Part shown: one piece after another, positions 1 through 11,888 of the stretch | Numbering within the stretch: the first letter of the stretch is position 1 | Layout: each line of letters opens with the position of its first letter | Source: Ricordea florida | Taxonomy: Eukaryota; Cnidaria; Anthozoa; Corallimorpharia; Ricordeidae | NCBI GenBank assembly: GCA_949710005.1 | Contig: OX453287.1 | Span: 10,261,805-10,325,804, forward strand | Direction of reading: 5' to 3' | Length of the DNA: 64,000 nucleotides | Translations under genes and position numbers: made by a program | The notes under the pieces: model-generated | Databases searched by the model: none | The model's input: the letters and a program-made list of their open reading frames with translations, nothing else | What the model was told of the DNA's origin: nothing

Positions 1-654
1 GCAAAGTACTAGGGACACGGCAGTATAGTTTTTATCCCTAGAAGTGGGTTGGACCCTGCCTAAACACTCAAACAGTTGAGCGACTTTTTCTGTTTTCAGC
101 AAAGTGAAACTTACTAGGAACTATTTGAACTAATGTAAATGGACATTGACAACTTGTTCCTTGGTTTTGTAGCTATATTTCTAAAGTTAAAGCATGTTAC
201 TTATAGTGAATAAAGTTATTTGCATCGGAAAGTAATATTGGTCTGTCACTGATACAACAAATCTGCTCATAAATTGGACGCAATTTATCGTAATTTTCGA
301 CAGTATTAGCTCGCTATCTTTTAATTCCTTTTCTGAGGCAATTTTGCAAAAATACTAAGAATAAATGATATCAATCTAAAGCGCCTGGGACCCTTTCAAC
401 ATAACGTAAGTTTCAGGTCATTTGAAGAAATTCGATTTTTTGACATCCGCCGCAGTTAATGCGAATCTTGTAGTCAAGCTCTCTTAAAGAGGGAGGAAAG
501 TTTGGTATTTCATGGTAAAATTTTACACAAGAGCCTGGGGTCTAGTCTAGGGGTCATGACGTCATTCACGTGTATTGATAACAGCATCTCTTACGTGAGG
601 CCCTCATTTTGCAAGAGAATTCAGTGGATTTTGAAAGCTACTTTTTGTATTGAC
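1..654. other. No gene recognised upstream of the P2X7-C-like gene
   Basis: AT-rich sequence with no convincing long reading frame on either strand. It ends at the start codon chosen for the P2X7-C-like gene at 655, so the last few hundred bases may be its 5' leader or promoter. I see no clear TATA box or repeat. Confidence 0.4.
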
Positions 655-1747
655 ATGGCTGAAAGCAATCAGGAATTCTCCTCCAGTACATCCGAAGAAG
701 ATCTAGAGTCGTCTGAAAGTGTCGTGGAAGATGTTGTTTCTATTTAAGAATCAAGTAAGTCCTTACCAAGGCGAACCTTTGGCAAGTCCCGACGGCAATG
801 GCGAAGGGAGCGAAGAAAACAATCAGAGCGATGAAGACAGCTTAGAACGCCGATTTGATAAAACGGAGCCTGTTAGCTCTTGGTACATGTGAATTCTATT
901 CTTTCACCAATTCTAACGCGATTTTCACTTGAAGAGTATCAGAGAGTTAACCCTTGAATTGGTAACATAGTCGTATTTTTTCAAGTGTACTTGTAACCAA
1001 TGCAACGACGCTGCACTTGTATCAGCCCGGGAGTTCCGATGTTGCAGAGAAGTCGACTGTGCCGTTGGCAAACTGATGTTTGATGGCAGCATCGAATGTA
1101 TCTCATGCATAACGCAACACCCTGATTTCATCGCCATGACCAACAGTACAGTGCTGAGACTGGTCGCCCCATTACTGAGGGACAGGAGTGGTGGAGCTTA
1201 TCGACAAACAAGTGGCATTTCAGAAAATGAGTGAGTACTTGCTGACATTGCACTCCTATTAGGACTTTCTTTGGGGGTTTCTAAGTAACAGAGAGTGTGC
1301 GAAACGCGAATTGATTCCCATTGTCTAATCGAGCACAACTTGCCAACAATGAAAGATTTCTTGCATATGTTGCTGCAACATTTTGTACTAGTTCCTTTTC
1401 TTTTGGGGGAAGTTGGAGAATTGGTTGAAGTAAAACATATGAGTGTTAAATTATGTGCAGAAATAAAACCCGAGAGCATTGTGCTATTGTGCAAATTGAT
1501 CTGCGGAAAATAAAACTATCGGAATGTAACAACAATTCTAGGAGAGCCCTCCTCTGATAATCAGAACTGCACTTCTTCCTACAGATTTCTTCTAGCTACA
1601 GCCTACAGGTGGCTTGATCGTTGGATATTTAGTTATTTGGGCTGGGATCACAGCAGGCCATTACCAGCATGTGTATACCACAACATAAGGGCCAGATATG
1701 CCACTCATAACTTAACAGGATATGCGCCAGCAGAAGAAAGGAACTAG
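655..1747 (+). pseudogene. P2X7 receptor C-terminal-like Zn-domain gene, three exons, probably broken
   Basis: The encoded protein resembles the cytoplasmic C-terminal ballast domain of P2X7 receptors, which occurs alone as a multi-copy family in cnidarians. Exon 1 starts at the ATG at 655 with an acidic Ser/Glu leader. A TAA at 745-747 breaks it, and a +1 frame (749-884) continues with SPYQGEPLASP and an acidic stretch ending VSSW. Exon 2 (986 to about 1230) has the Cys cluster CTCNQC, RCCRE and ECISCITQHPDF and ends at a GTGAGT donor. Exon 3 (about 1584-1747) follows a CTACAG acceptor and has YRWLDRWIFSYLG and LPACVYHNIR, then a TAG. The Cys/His pattern is what assigns the family. There are no transmembrane segments, so it is not a channel. 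The early stop could be a small intron, but an allele-killing frameshift is more likely. Confidence 0.72.
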
Positions 1748-2086
1748 AAAGTCTCCTTTTTGGACAAGTCTCATTGATCCCAGGAGCTACTACATTTTGT
1801 TTTTAAATAGGCCACCTGTTCGTGGAATAATAGCGGAAGCGAATTGCTTGTTTTCTAGAATGAGGGGCAAGGAGGGAGTTGCTTAAAGACCAGATGAATG
1901 AGGTTGAGGGATGAGAGGGCAACCCTGTACAGAGTTCTTTTGTTGCATGTCAGTCAAGAGCAGTGAAACAGTTCCTATGTATAGTGTAATACAGCACTTG
2001 TGTAACCAAAAAAATAATAAATTTAAATCTGCCAATACATCTGCTACTGCTTACAAAAAGAGTGATTGATTGGAAAAGAGAAAGAA
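1748..2086. other. Intergenic between convergent genes
   Basis: About 340 bases between the 3' ends of the P2X7-C-like gene (+) and the next gene (-). No coding signal or repeat is evident; it probably holds both 3' UTRs. Confidence 0.4.
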
Positions 2087-4900
2087 TCAATTTCTTGTGG
2101 TATCTTGTGTTGTCACAGGTACAGGGCATCGAGTTTGAGGATGTCCCCTCATAGGTTGGTGGCATTTTCTGCAGGAAGGTGCCTTTTTCTTAGGAGGTTC
2201 CACAGAAGCCAATTCGTCTGAAGGGTGACTCTCAATAGGATTTTGCATGGAACTTTGTTCTGCCTCTGAAAATAGAAAAATGTTCCCAAGAACATATGAC
2301 ACATGGATCCTGGTGACTCTAGGTCTACCATGGGGAAGGGTACACCTCATTTGGAGTGGGGAATATAAAATGTGAACCATTCATAAATGTAAGAACACAT
2401 ATCCCCATTAAAACTCTTCTACAAACAATTTTCTATATTTATGAGCTATATCAGGTTCCTCAATAACGAGGGTAAAAAAGAGGGATACTTGACAAATGAT
2501 ACAATGTATTTCATGACTGAAGGTACATGAAGGATGGGTGTATGTGTATTTCTTTTCTTTTTTATTTTTACCTGGGGGAAACAACTCTGCCCTTGCTCTC
2601 TTTCCATTTTCTTTGTGCTTCACAGCATCTTCCTTGGTAACTCTTTCTGGGAATTGCCTGTTCAGTGGTAGAGGAATCTTTTCTTGGTACTTTTTACCTA
2701 TTGCATTGAGGTCATTCAAGGGTACACTGAATAGGATCTTATGTATGTCATCAACATATCCTGGAAAGAACAATTGTACACAGTGTTAATTGTGACCTTG
2801 GTAGATTATACTTTGCAACACCCCTTTTTGGGGGGGAGGGGGGGAATGGATTTCATAATTTTTTCATAATTCTTCTTGAAAGAAAATTAAATCTGATCAC
2901 ATATTATAACATTGCAGACAACATCACACCAATTACCTGCATTGGTGAAGCCATAAGTTTATGTACTTACCATATGTAGGTGGAATTGCAACTTCCCGTA
3001 ACACCTCCTCTTCAAGTTTGAACTTTGGATACGTCACCTTGTAGTATATTTTGCCATCTTTGTCCCTCTTACTTTCCCTCTTCAGATTCTCATTGAAGTG
3101 AAGGCTAGCTAAGATGTGCCTGAAACAAAGTTATTTGTACGACTATGTTATACACCATAATCTATGTACTCCACTGTACTGTACATGCTCGTTGAGGGGT
3201 TCTTGAGAGAGAAAGCCAAATTGCTTTTGGTCTGCACAGTGCAGTCACGAATTCTTTTGATGCCCCAGAAAGATGGATTTTTTAATTTCCTTCAGAGAGC
3301 TTGGATAGCACAATAAGCTGATAATTTATATGGGAAAAAGCTGAAGTGTTACAAGCTAACCTGCAAAAATTCCCTAACCAAGAGAAGTGGATCATTTTCG
3401 GGTGCCAATGATTAAGGGTAGCATGGAACCCCTCAGGACAGCTTGTTTGTGTCTACAGACAGCGTCTTTATATCATTAAGGAGTTATTTGCTACTCAGGA
3501 TGGAGGACAGCTTGTCATATGCCTTTGTACCTACCGGCAAATGCAAAAACCATATATTAACATAACTGTTTTCTGAAATACTGTACTTTATCCACAATGC
3601 AAATTTACAGCATGGCTACTATTACCAAACAAACATTATCTATTTTAATCCATTTTCTGGGAGAAACATCCTCATGGGCACATTTGCTGAACAATGCATC
3701 GGGATGATCCTCAAAAATGATTTCCACTTGGCAAGTATTAGGTTCTCAAAACCTTGTAGAGTTGTAGGTAACACACCAGTACAAGTGATTCCTCACACCC
3801 TTCATCCAGTCCTTTAATATCACGCACCCCTTTCCTTGACTTGCCTTCAGCAATTTCTTATTCATGGACCTAGCCACATGCCAGATATCACAATAGTGAG
3901 AGGTGTGAGACTGGTTTTGTCGGATCCACTTTGCAATTCCCCTGTGGCGATCTGATATGAATATGGAAACAGACAAACCCAATCTCCTTAAGAAGCTGAA
4001 GGACCTTTTTGCCCCTTCCAATTCCATGGCATAACTACTTCCTGTCTCATTGGCCTATAATAAGAGAAACAAATACAAACAACAAGCTTTCAATTTTGAT
4101 ATCCAAATTCTAATCAGTGGACTCCTGAAGATGTATGATATATATTTGGTTAAGTTGCTGGGCGAAGCTGAAGAGTAAAAATCAGTAAAACAATTATTAT
4201 CATTACTTTGTTGATCAGATATTTCCTTATTTTCAAGTTCCTATAAGGGTACCAAACTGTCCAAATTAAAAGCCACATTTTACATTGTAAGACAGCTGTG
4301 CAATGGAAGTCTTTCATCTCATAACTTTCAAGATTAATGTTTTGGAGCAGTTGAAGAAATTTTACCTGTAAAAGTTCAAAATGAACAATTTTCATTATTG
4401 TAGAACAAAACATGGTGTATGCCCCGTATTTTGCATTGCGGCCCATAGAATCAAATCGGCCGTCACCACTCCACACAACATCTTTGGCCACTTTTAACTG
4501 TTCAATGAGGGCTGCTCTGTAAGTCTCCCAGTGATGTAAGATTGATGGGAAAACAAACTTCTTCTGGTGTGAAAAATATGTACGGATGCTGTATGTGCAC
4601 AGTCCCATGTGCTGGAACACCAACAGGACTTTGCTGATAGAGGCCCCTGCAAGGAGCACAGCAAAACTGAGTAGAATATTCCCGGCTGGATAACTCCCAA
4701 AACTGGATGGTATGGCTGACTCCTCCATGTGAAGGGATTTCCCTCACAATACTTGCAGTATTGCAGCACGGTCACCATGGTACTTGTTTGCGTCATCTCT
4801 ACCTTTGGCTTGCCTGCCTTACAATGAAAGCAGAACATGGAGAAGAGAATAAGAAGCATGCTATGGAAGACCAAGAACTTTGGCTTACACTCCAATGAAG
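2087..4900 (-). CDS. Spliced transposase-like gene with C-terminal zinc knuckle (multi-copy invertebrate family), degraded
   Basis: This minus-strand gene of at least six exons belongs to a family I recall as multi-copy in corals and fish, usually unnamed. Exon pieces in order: 4895-4380 (FTWRSQPY, then after a frame change SKVLLVFQHMG and WSGDGRFDSMGRNAKYG); 4057 to about 3640 (ETGSSYAMELEGAKR, FISDRHRGIAKWIR, DIWHVARSMNKKLL, HLYWC); about 3438-3360 (EGFHATLNHWHPKM); 3120-2970 (HILASLHFN, ending at GTAAGT); 2773 to about 2560; and 2300-2087, ending in a CxxC-H-C knuckle (CRKCHQPMRGHPQTRC). The Asp in GDGRFDS and in ISDRHRG, spaced as in RNase-H-like transposases, suggests a DDE catalytic core; that is inference. 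A frameshift near 4700 and a stop near 3750 suggest decay. The 5' end is lost near the (AG)n tract. Confidence 0.6.
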
Positions 4901-4917
4901 TGCTCTTCTCAACCCTA

Positions 4918-4920
<3 letters not shown>

Positions 4921-4988
<68 letters not shown>
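4921..4988. repeat. (AG)n microsatellite
   Basis: An uninterrupted AG dinucleotide run of about 34 units. It sits just upstream of the first recognisable exon of the minus-strand transposase-like gene and explains an Arg-Glu repeat frame across it. Confidence 0.97.
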
Positions 4989-4993
<5 letters not shown>

Positions 4994-5580
4994 TTATCGG
5001 TTTAACATGTACATGTGAATAACGATTGAAAATTCCAGATAAATCTACTTATGGTGTAGTTGTATAACTTGATAAATTCAAATCAAATTTAGAGATGATC
5101 ACAGCATACACAATACTGATATGTTCTCCGTGCTTAATAAGATGGTACTTCAAACAAATTCTTTGATAAACTCTTTGATAATTATACAGTTCCAAAAATG
5201 AATAGAGTTTGAGTCACAAAATGCATGCATAATTTATTAATGCATGGGGTTGTGTGGAAATCTTGCCAGGTAGCTATTTACATTTTTTTTAATTAAGTCG
5301 GTAAAAATCTTTAAGACATCACACCGACTACAAAACTATAAATACACATAATATAAATAAACACAGACTTTTGTATTATTCTTCAGCTTTTAATCAAAGA
5401 AATTGTTTTAGACTGAAGTCAATATGAGAGGTTCAGGAGTTCTTTTTTTATTATTATTTTAAAATATAAGTGCAATGTGCACTGAAGTGTAAACTGAGTT
5501 CAAACGGTCAGTGTACTGTTATGGACAAACTGAGAAAAATATGTATTAATTTTTAGCACTTCTTTATCCTTGATTTTAGT
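4989..5580. other. AT-rich spacer, probable intron of the downstream transposase gene
   Basis: No reading frame of note. It ends in a T-rich tract and TTTTAG at 5575-5580, which looks like the splice acceptor for the exon starting at 5581. Confidence 0.4.
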
Positions 5581-7075
5581 CAACCTCAGTCCCAAAAGCC
5601 TGACATGGTGGTCAAAGAAGATGACGAAGCAGGCCCTTCATGTTTGGAGGCAGCAGAGGCCGAGACAGCTGCAGCCAAAGCAGAAACTAAAGCAGCAGAG
5701 GCCGCATTACAACTTACCTTGGCACTCCTTGAGTCTGCCCAGAGTGATTTAGCTGCAGCAAAGGCTGAAATCACTGTACTTCAAAATCAAGTTCAAATTT
5801 CACGTTTTGGGCTTCAGAGATTTCTGGCAGATAATGATAGTATAAAATTCTACACTGGATTTCCCAGTTATAATCACCTACATAAGGTCTATAATATGTT
5901 AGAGCCCTCTGCTGAACGAATGACTTACAAATATAGTGCAGGTATGAGTACCCAGCACAGTCGGCCACCAGCAAGGACAACCCTCGATAACCCTCGATTT
6001 AACGAACAAATTTGTCCGGTCCCCAGCGACTTCATCAAATCGAGCTTCCACTGTAACTGTTTCTTGTATCATGTCGTGTTTCGAAACTGCGCTCAAGTGG
6101 GTTCCCTTGACAACGAAAACAAATCACATGTAACACACAAAGATCGGAATTTGCATTCAGATACGCGAACAAACTATAAGGCAAGTAAAACTGTAGTCGC
6201 TAAAAGTGATAATTCTCCTATACTAATTTACTTTTCTAGGGTATTGGGTTGTAGGCGAATCGACTTGAGTGTAGGCGAAACGTCTCAGAACGTGTAGGCG
6301 AATCGACTTGAGTGTAGGCGAAACGACTTGTAGGCGAAACGACCGGCTACCTTATTGATGAGTTCTTTTTATTTCTTGTATGGGTAAGGGTGGGTCTTTT
6401 CGCCCAAGACTTGGCCCACAGGTTTGACATTCATGTTTTATCTGTAAGTAGAAAAGTGATAACTTGGGCAAACTATTTGTACTTTTTTCCTCGGGAACCA
6501 GGTTGTCTGGCCAAGTAGGGCACAGATAGATTTAAACATGACAGTGGGGTTTCAAAAATCTGTACCCAAAGACAAGAGTAATCCTGGATTGTACAGAGAT
6601 TTATGCTCAAACACCTTCATCCCTATTGTTACAATCACAAATGTATTCTACTTATAAGAGTAACACCACACTTAAAGGACTGGTTGGTATTGCCCCTCAT
6701 GGGACTATTACTCTTGTTTCACCCCTTTACACTGGGTCCATATCAGATAAAGAAATAACTAGGGTTTCAGGAGTATTAGATCTTCTAGAACCTGGAGACA
6801 CAGTGATGGCCGACAAGGGTTCTGAAATAGGTGATATGCTAAGGGAAAAGGGAATAGGTTTAAACCCGCCCCCATGTCTTAAAAGCAGTAGTCAATTTTG
6901 TGCTCAGCAAGTCCAAGAAACAAAGCAAATTGCAAAGCTGCGTATCCATGTAGAGAGGGCAATAAGGAGAATTAAAGAATTGCACATTTTTGATTCACCT
7001 ATTCCTCTGAACTTAATGGGAACAATAAATCAAATTTATACAGTAATTTGCTTATTGTCAATAAGGTGCTATTAG
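5581..7075 (+). pseudogene. Harbinger/IS5-type DDE_Tnp_4 transposase, split by an insertion
   Basis: The exon starts after an acceptor at 5580. Its first part encodes an Ala/Glu-rich coiled coil (5605-5790), then FGLQRFLADNDSIKFYTGFPSY, the usual lead-in to DDE_Tnp_4 transposases in corals. Coding sense is lost from about 5945 to 6360. From about 6587 the catalytic domain resumes: DCTEIYAQTPSS holds the first catalytic Asp, GSISDKEIT and MADKGSEI the second, and HVERAIRRIK the Glu. The last frame ends at 7075. The family performs cut-and-paste transposition; here the frame is interrupted and the segment between the coiled coil and first Asp is degraded, so it is inactive. Which strand and family are firm; the exact exon structure is not. 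Confidence 0.8.
5945..6360. mobile_element. Short insertion inside the Harbinger-type transposase, with a TAGGCGAA tandem repeat
   Basis: Roughly 400 bases that interrupt the transposase frame. The right part (6250-6342) holds five copies of a GTAGGCGAA-CGACT motif at 16-26 base spacing. I see no clear terminal inverted repeat, so it may be a small non-autonomous element or a satellite-carrying insertion. Confidence 0.45.
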
Positions 7076-7289
7076 AATTATTATGGCAGAAAATGAACAT
7101 CACCCTTAAACTGAGGTAACCCACAATAAAAGATCTTGAGCATTTTCGAAACTGGTCGGTCCCCAGACTTTGTGAAAGATGTCTTAAAGAGCAAACATTT
7201 GTCGTACACTTAGTAAATTTTCACACCTATTCTTTTTTATGTTTCATTGAATGATACTGCCTGTACAAAAATTTATAGCCTGACATGGC
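7076..7289. other. Spacer after the transposase
   Basis: No feature recognised. Confidence 0.35.
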
Positions 7290-9450
7290 GAGAATTGGGC
7301 TTGAATCTGGCCATAATGTCATTTTTGCGGCGTGAGTTGAACGAGACAAAACAAGACACCAGATTTGTCCCGCTACAGTAGTCGACCGAGACGTTTGACT
7401 CGCTATGTTCTGAGCGATAATATGGCCAGAAGTTAGCGTGACATTCGTCTGGCAGTATTATGACCGGGAATGGAACGATACATCGACGTGATGGTTTAAA
7501 ATTATTTACGTCAACCCCTGTGTTTTGAGACCATGACTTTCGTCATGCTCGCATATCGGCGATAATATGGCTGGCTTTGAGCGTGTCCCAAACACGACAA
7601 TAAAATCAGTTCTGTTTGCAGAGCTGCCGTTTGTGAAGATAATTGAATCGTAAATAATTAATTTACGTGAAATAGAATAATCATTTTGGAGGAGGAGGAG
7701 AAAGTAGGAGTGAAATGGCGCGTTCAGGGAAAGCAGCAAGTGTTTACTGGGACTATCCTCCATGTGTGCCCAAAATGTAAGTAAACATATTAAGTAGAAA
7801 TGCAAATTGCAAGTATATTTGAAGTAACTTAACTATTGCTGCTTCTGTCCGACTCTTAATTTTTCACAAATTAATATTATAAACCGTTGCTGATACCTGC
7901 ACAGCTCCAGAATAGCTGCATATGCCTGCACTCTTTTAATACTTTTTCAGACATTCGTGTTAATTCTTACAAAGGCCAAATGATCTTTGCCCCATTTCTT
8001 GCTTTTATGCAATTTAGTGCCACAAATATATGTCGTTGTACTTGGATTTCCATTCACAAATAAGCGCGGGAAACCCCGTATCGACATCTTCAAGATGCCA
8101 TTGTCAAGGCAAAGTTCGTGTTCAGTGTTAAACAAACAATCTAAACAGTTAAGAATTAAGGATTATTTGTAGAAATAGCACGCGTCTGCGAGTGATTAGT
8201 TAGTTGACCATGTGTTACGAGGTTGCAGAACACGTAAAGTTTGGCTCGAATCGCTGATCATGACGGAGTACATAGCTAGATTTAGCACCTTTTGTGATAC
8301 GGTCCTGTGTTGGGTTGTTTAGTCGGTCGACCAAAACTGGAGCTACGATGTTATTTTGCTACCCTCTACAAGAAAGTGAACAATGTAACATGCTTGACTT
8401 GATGTTCGAGAGATATAACACATATATAAACCGTTCTGTTCCTTGAAGCTAGGTTCTTTCCAATGTTTTGTCTCTGAACATGAGACACTTCAAAAGCAAC
8501 TGCTTCTGTCCGTTGTTAAAGTTCAAAAGTATTCTTGGAGGGTTCTTTTGTAGTTTTTAGGGCTTACGCAAATCTCAAATTATCTTATGTGCGTGAAATA
8601 CGTGGGTTTACAGTACGGTGGACCGCGCGCAAAGTCTGGCTATCCGGATTTCATTTCTAAATTCATTAACCGAGAAAATGTTCAGTGGAGAGTTTATGCG
8701 CACAATCGACGAAGGAGAGAACACTGAATGGAATATCGAATGAAACCAAAGACAAGAAGGCACCCGGAAACCATATGTAAATCGTAAATACTTAATGATA
8801 TGCATATTTAACGAAATTTAGTTTTCCCACACACAAACGATTATTTACATGCCATATTGTACTACGCCGGTTTGCGTTCTTTCAATATTAATGTAGTAGC
8901 CAATGCTTTACAAGTATTCCTTTCGTTTAAATTCATGTACCTGTATAAAGAAAACTACTAAGGTTTTCGTTTGACATGTTTTAAGATTGAATAAATATCA
9001 TATTTGTGACTGTGAAGGCTGTACGTGATACTGGATCATTTTTGCGGAATGTGGCATTTTAAATTGTTATGTCGATGTTTATTCTATATTTATATTTAGC
9101 ATTTCATGCGGCTGTTCTTATTATTTTGCTGGTGTTATTTGCCATCCTAATGTTGCGGCGATACAAATGTCACGCTCTAATCTTGTTATACTGTCTTTTG
9201 TTTTCCAATCGTTTGCCGGTGTATTTATTGTCAGGACTTATTTTATCATTTATTGACGTGATTTTTTTATGGCTTGAAAATGGCCTGATTATCGCTAAGT
9301 CTGGCGGTCCAAATGTCACGGCGATACACGTCTCGCTCAATTCTCGCTTGTTTTGTCTCGCTCGTGTCCGCTAAATTTTCGCCATGACTTGTCACATTCG
9401 AGTCTCGCTGGATAACATCTTTTTTTATGGCCTGAATCTGGCCCGTGTCT
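7290..9450. mobile_element. Possible non-autonomous element with ~180-bp imperfect inverted ends
   Basis: The left end (about 7290-7470) and the reverse complement of 9270-9450 share an ordered set of blocks: GGCGAGAATT or GCGAGAATT, GAGACAAAACAAG, GAGACGT, and GCGATAAT followed by GGCCA. Both are rich in TCTCG or CGAGA words. The middle has no transposase frame. A short ATG frame at 7714-7779 ending in a GTAAGT donor (MARSGKAASVYWDYPPCV) may be an unrelated first exon. The rest (7800-9060) is AT-rich with no coding signal. The inverted pairing is by eye and the boundaries are uncertain. Confidence 0.35.
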
Positions 9451-9717
9451 CGCCGAGGATTTTCGTACGGGTGCTTGTAAAAAATCTGTTCCATTTTGCA
9501 ACTTGGAAAAGGTCAAGAATGTGATCTGTTTTCTGAATAGATGAAAATATTCTACCTGATTCAGTGGTTACAAAAACACAAAACAATGTCGTAGACAGGC
9601 ACACGAAAGGGTTCAATCGTCTTAAAAACACTGGCATTCCAAATTTTACAGACTAAACTAGTGAATTCAGGTCACAACTATGCTAGCTCATAGGAAAAAA
9701 GACGGCAGCGACAGGTT

Positions 9718-10819
9718 TATACTTCATGGCAGTATGCCATATAGTCTCCCGCGCCTTGGAACAGCTTTGGTGTTTGTCTGCAATATGGGCAAACTCTCGC
9801 TTTACGCGAGACAACGCATTGTAAATTTGCACCAGCTCGGAAAGAATGTCAGTGAAATAGCCAGTAAAATACGAGAAGAGGACAACATGAACGCGTCAAG
9901 ACCTTAACACATTTTGAAGAAATGGGAACTCTGCATGACAAACCACAAACAGGACAACACAAAAAACTTGTCATCCAACATTTTGATGTTATTGATAAAA
10001 AGATGCCAAAGAAACAATGAACTTTCTTCCATCGAACTTCCTCGCATTTTGCTTGCATGTTGTGATATCGAAGTGTCACCTCGAACAGTCAGGCGAGTGC
10101 GGAAGAAGCTTGGCTGGACGTAGTGAGGGACAAAATATTCCCAATTAGTAAAAGATGTTAACAAGCCCAAGTAAATGGAACAAGTTTTATCCGACAGAGA
10201 TGAATTTGACGACGTCTTGTCCTTCTTCCACAATGCCACTGTTAATAATTTTAACTTTTAGAAGGGCAGTTTTATCTTCACTTTCAAGCTTTACACCAAC
10301 AAATTCAGGAGGTTTTTGAGCTGTTGAAACCGTGTGAGAAGGTCGTTTAACTTGAGTTAAGCTTAAATTTACTTGTGAGAAGCTGAAGCTGAGCTTCATT
10401 CGTTAAGCAAAACAAAGCGATTTGTACTCACCTAGTTTGAGAGTTCTCTCTGTCATTTCGGTGTACGGTGTCCTACTAAATTACACAACCGAAAACTCAC
10501 GGCTTTAAGCATGCACATTGGAATGCGTTCCCTATAGCTTTCGAGAATGCGTTCCAGGTAGCTTCTAGAACACCTTGCCTCAACTGCAGCTTTGATAAAA
10601 TGTGGAATGCATTACCGTTTTACGTTCTCTTAGCGTTCCCTCAGCATTGCAGTTAGCATTCCTTAGGCGTCCAGTAACGCATTCCCACTTAGGTTGCTTC
10701 TGTCTGGTACTGTATATGGCATACTTGCATTAAGTATAAACCCTCCCACTGTGCCATATAGTCTCCTGCACCATTGTGATGCATGCGGGAGACTATATGG
10801 CATACTGGCATGAAGTATA
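9718..10819. mobile_element. Truncated Tc1/mariner-type element with 35-bp terminal inverted repeats
   Basis: Bases 9718-9752 and the reverse complement of 10785-10819 match at 34 of 35 positions; the repeat contains GCCATATAGTCTCCCGC. A third, partial copy in the left-end orientation lies at about 10726-10765, so the right side is subterminally duplicated. The element carries only the start of a Tc1-type transposase. At about 1.1 kb it is shorter than a complete Tc1 element (about 1.6 kb), as expected for an internal deletion. A minus-strand ATG frame ending at a GTGAGT donor (about 10446-10422) has no recognised product. Confidence 0.75.
9785..10123 (+). pseudogene. Tc1-like transposase, N-terminal helix-turn-helix only
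   Basis: The frame starts MGKLSLYARQRIVNLHQLGK, a Tc1/Tc3-type helix-turn-helix that would bind the inverted repeats. A stop at about 9905 breaks the frame. Further sense appears in the next frames: ILKKWE, then a second helix-turn-helix ending SPRTVRRVRKKLGWT with a stop at 10123. The catalytic DDE domain is absent, so the copy cannot transpose itself. It lies within the inverted repeats described for 9718-10819. Confidence 0.7.
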
Positions 10820-10917
10820 TCCCCAACGACATGACCAAAAAGTGTCAACTTATTCAAAAGAAAGCCGAACAATATGCGTCTAGTTAACAAGTTTAATTTT
10901 CCTGCCACATTTGTTAT

Positions 10918-11730
10918 ATGGCTTGTAGGACATATAGGGCTTGTATGGCTTGTATGGCTTGTAGGACATGTAGGGCTTGTAGGACGTTTAGGGCTTGTAG
11001 AACATGTAGGGCTTATAGGGAATGTCGGACTTGTAGGACTTGTAGGGAATGTCGGACTTGTAGGACTTGTAGGGCATGTAGTACTTGTAGGGCTTGTAGG
11101 GCTTGTAGTACTTGTAGGGCTTGTAGGGCATGTAGGACATGTAGGGCTTGTAGAGCATGTAGGACTTGTACGGTTTGTAGGGCTTGTAGGGCATGTAGGA
11201 CTTGTAGGGCTTGTAGGACATGTAGGACATGTAGGGCATGTAGGGCTTGTATGACTTGTAGAGCTTGTAAGGCATGTAGGACATGTGGGACATGTAGGGC
11301 TTGTAGGGCATGTAGGACTTGTAGGGCTTGTAGGACATGTAGGGCTTGTAGGGCATGTAGGACTTGTACGGTTTGTAGGACATGTAGGGCTTGTAGGGCT
11401 TGTAGGGCTTGTAGGGCTTATAGGACATGCAGGGCTTGTAGGACATGCAGGGCTTGTAGGACATGCAGGGCTTGTAGGACATGCAGGGCGTGTAGGACAT
11501 GTAGGGCTTGTAGGACATGTAGTGCTTGTAGGGCTTGTAGGACATGCAGGGCTTGTTGGACTTGTAGGGCTTGTAAGGCTTGTAGGGCTTGTAGGGCCTG
11601 TAGGGCATGTAGCGCTTGTAGGACACGTAGGGCTTGTAGGACGTTTGGCTTGTAGGGGTTGTAAGACATGAAAGGATTCTAGGACATGTAGGACTTATAG
11701 GACGTGAAGGACATGTAGGGCTTGCAGTTT
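10918..11730. repeat. Minisatellite of a 9-bp unit (GTAGGRCWT)
   Basis: About 810 bases of tandem 9-mers alternating GTAGGGCTT and GTAGGACAT. Because the unit is a multiple of three and contains few stops, long frames are open on both strands ([14 protein letters not shown], [13 protein letters not shown] and [13 protein letters not shown]); they are artefacts of the repeat. A short outlier copy lies at 11825-11843. Confidence 0.97.
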
Positions 11731-11888
11731 TTAGTGTATTTTCAACTACTGCTAGCCATCAGCCAATAATGTTTCAACCTAACTGTGCTTTAAGCTGCTG
11801 TATCTTGAAGTAGTGCCAACCATCTTGTAGGGCTTGTAGGGCAGAGTCATTTTAATTCTGTTTGTCACATTAAAAAAGGTCAGAAAAG

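Noticed and set aside
4837..5022. Frame with an Arg-Glu repeat
   Set aside because: Product of the (AG)n microsatellite.
7714..7779. First exon of a host gene (MARSGKAASVYWDYPPCV with GTAAGT donor)
   Set aside because: No second exon or family could be identified; mentioned only within the inverted-repeat element.
10874..11671. Long open frames on both strands (Cys-rich, Val-Gly-rich and Tyr-Lys-rich proteins)
   Set aside because: They are translations of the 9-bp minisatellite in its different frames; no start context, no non-repetitive domain.
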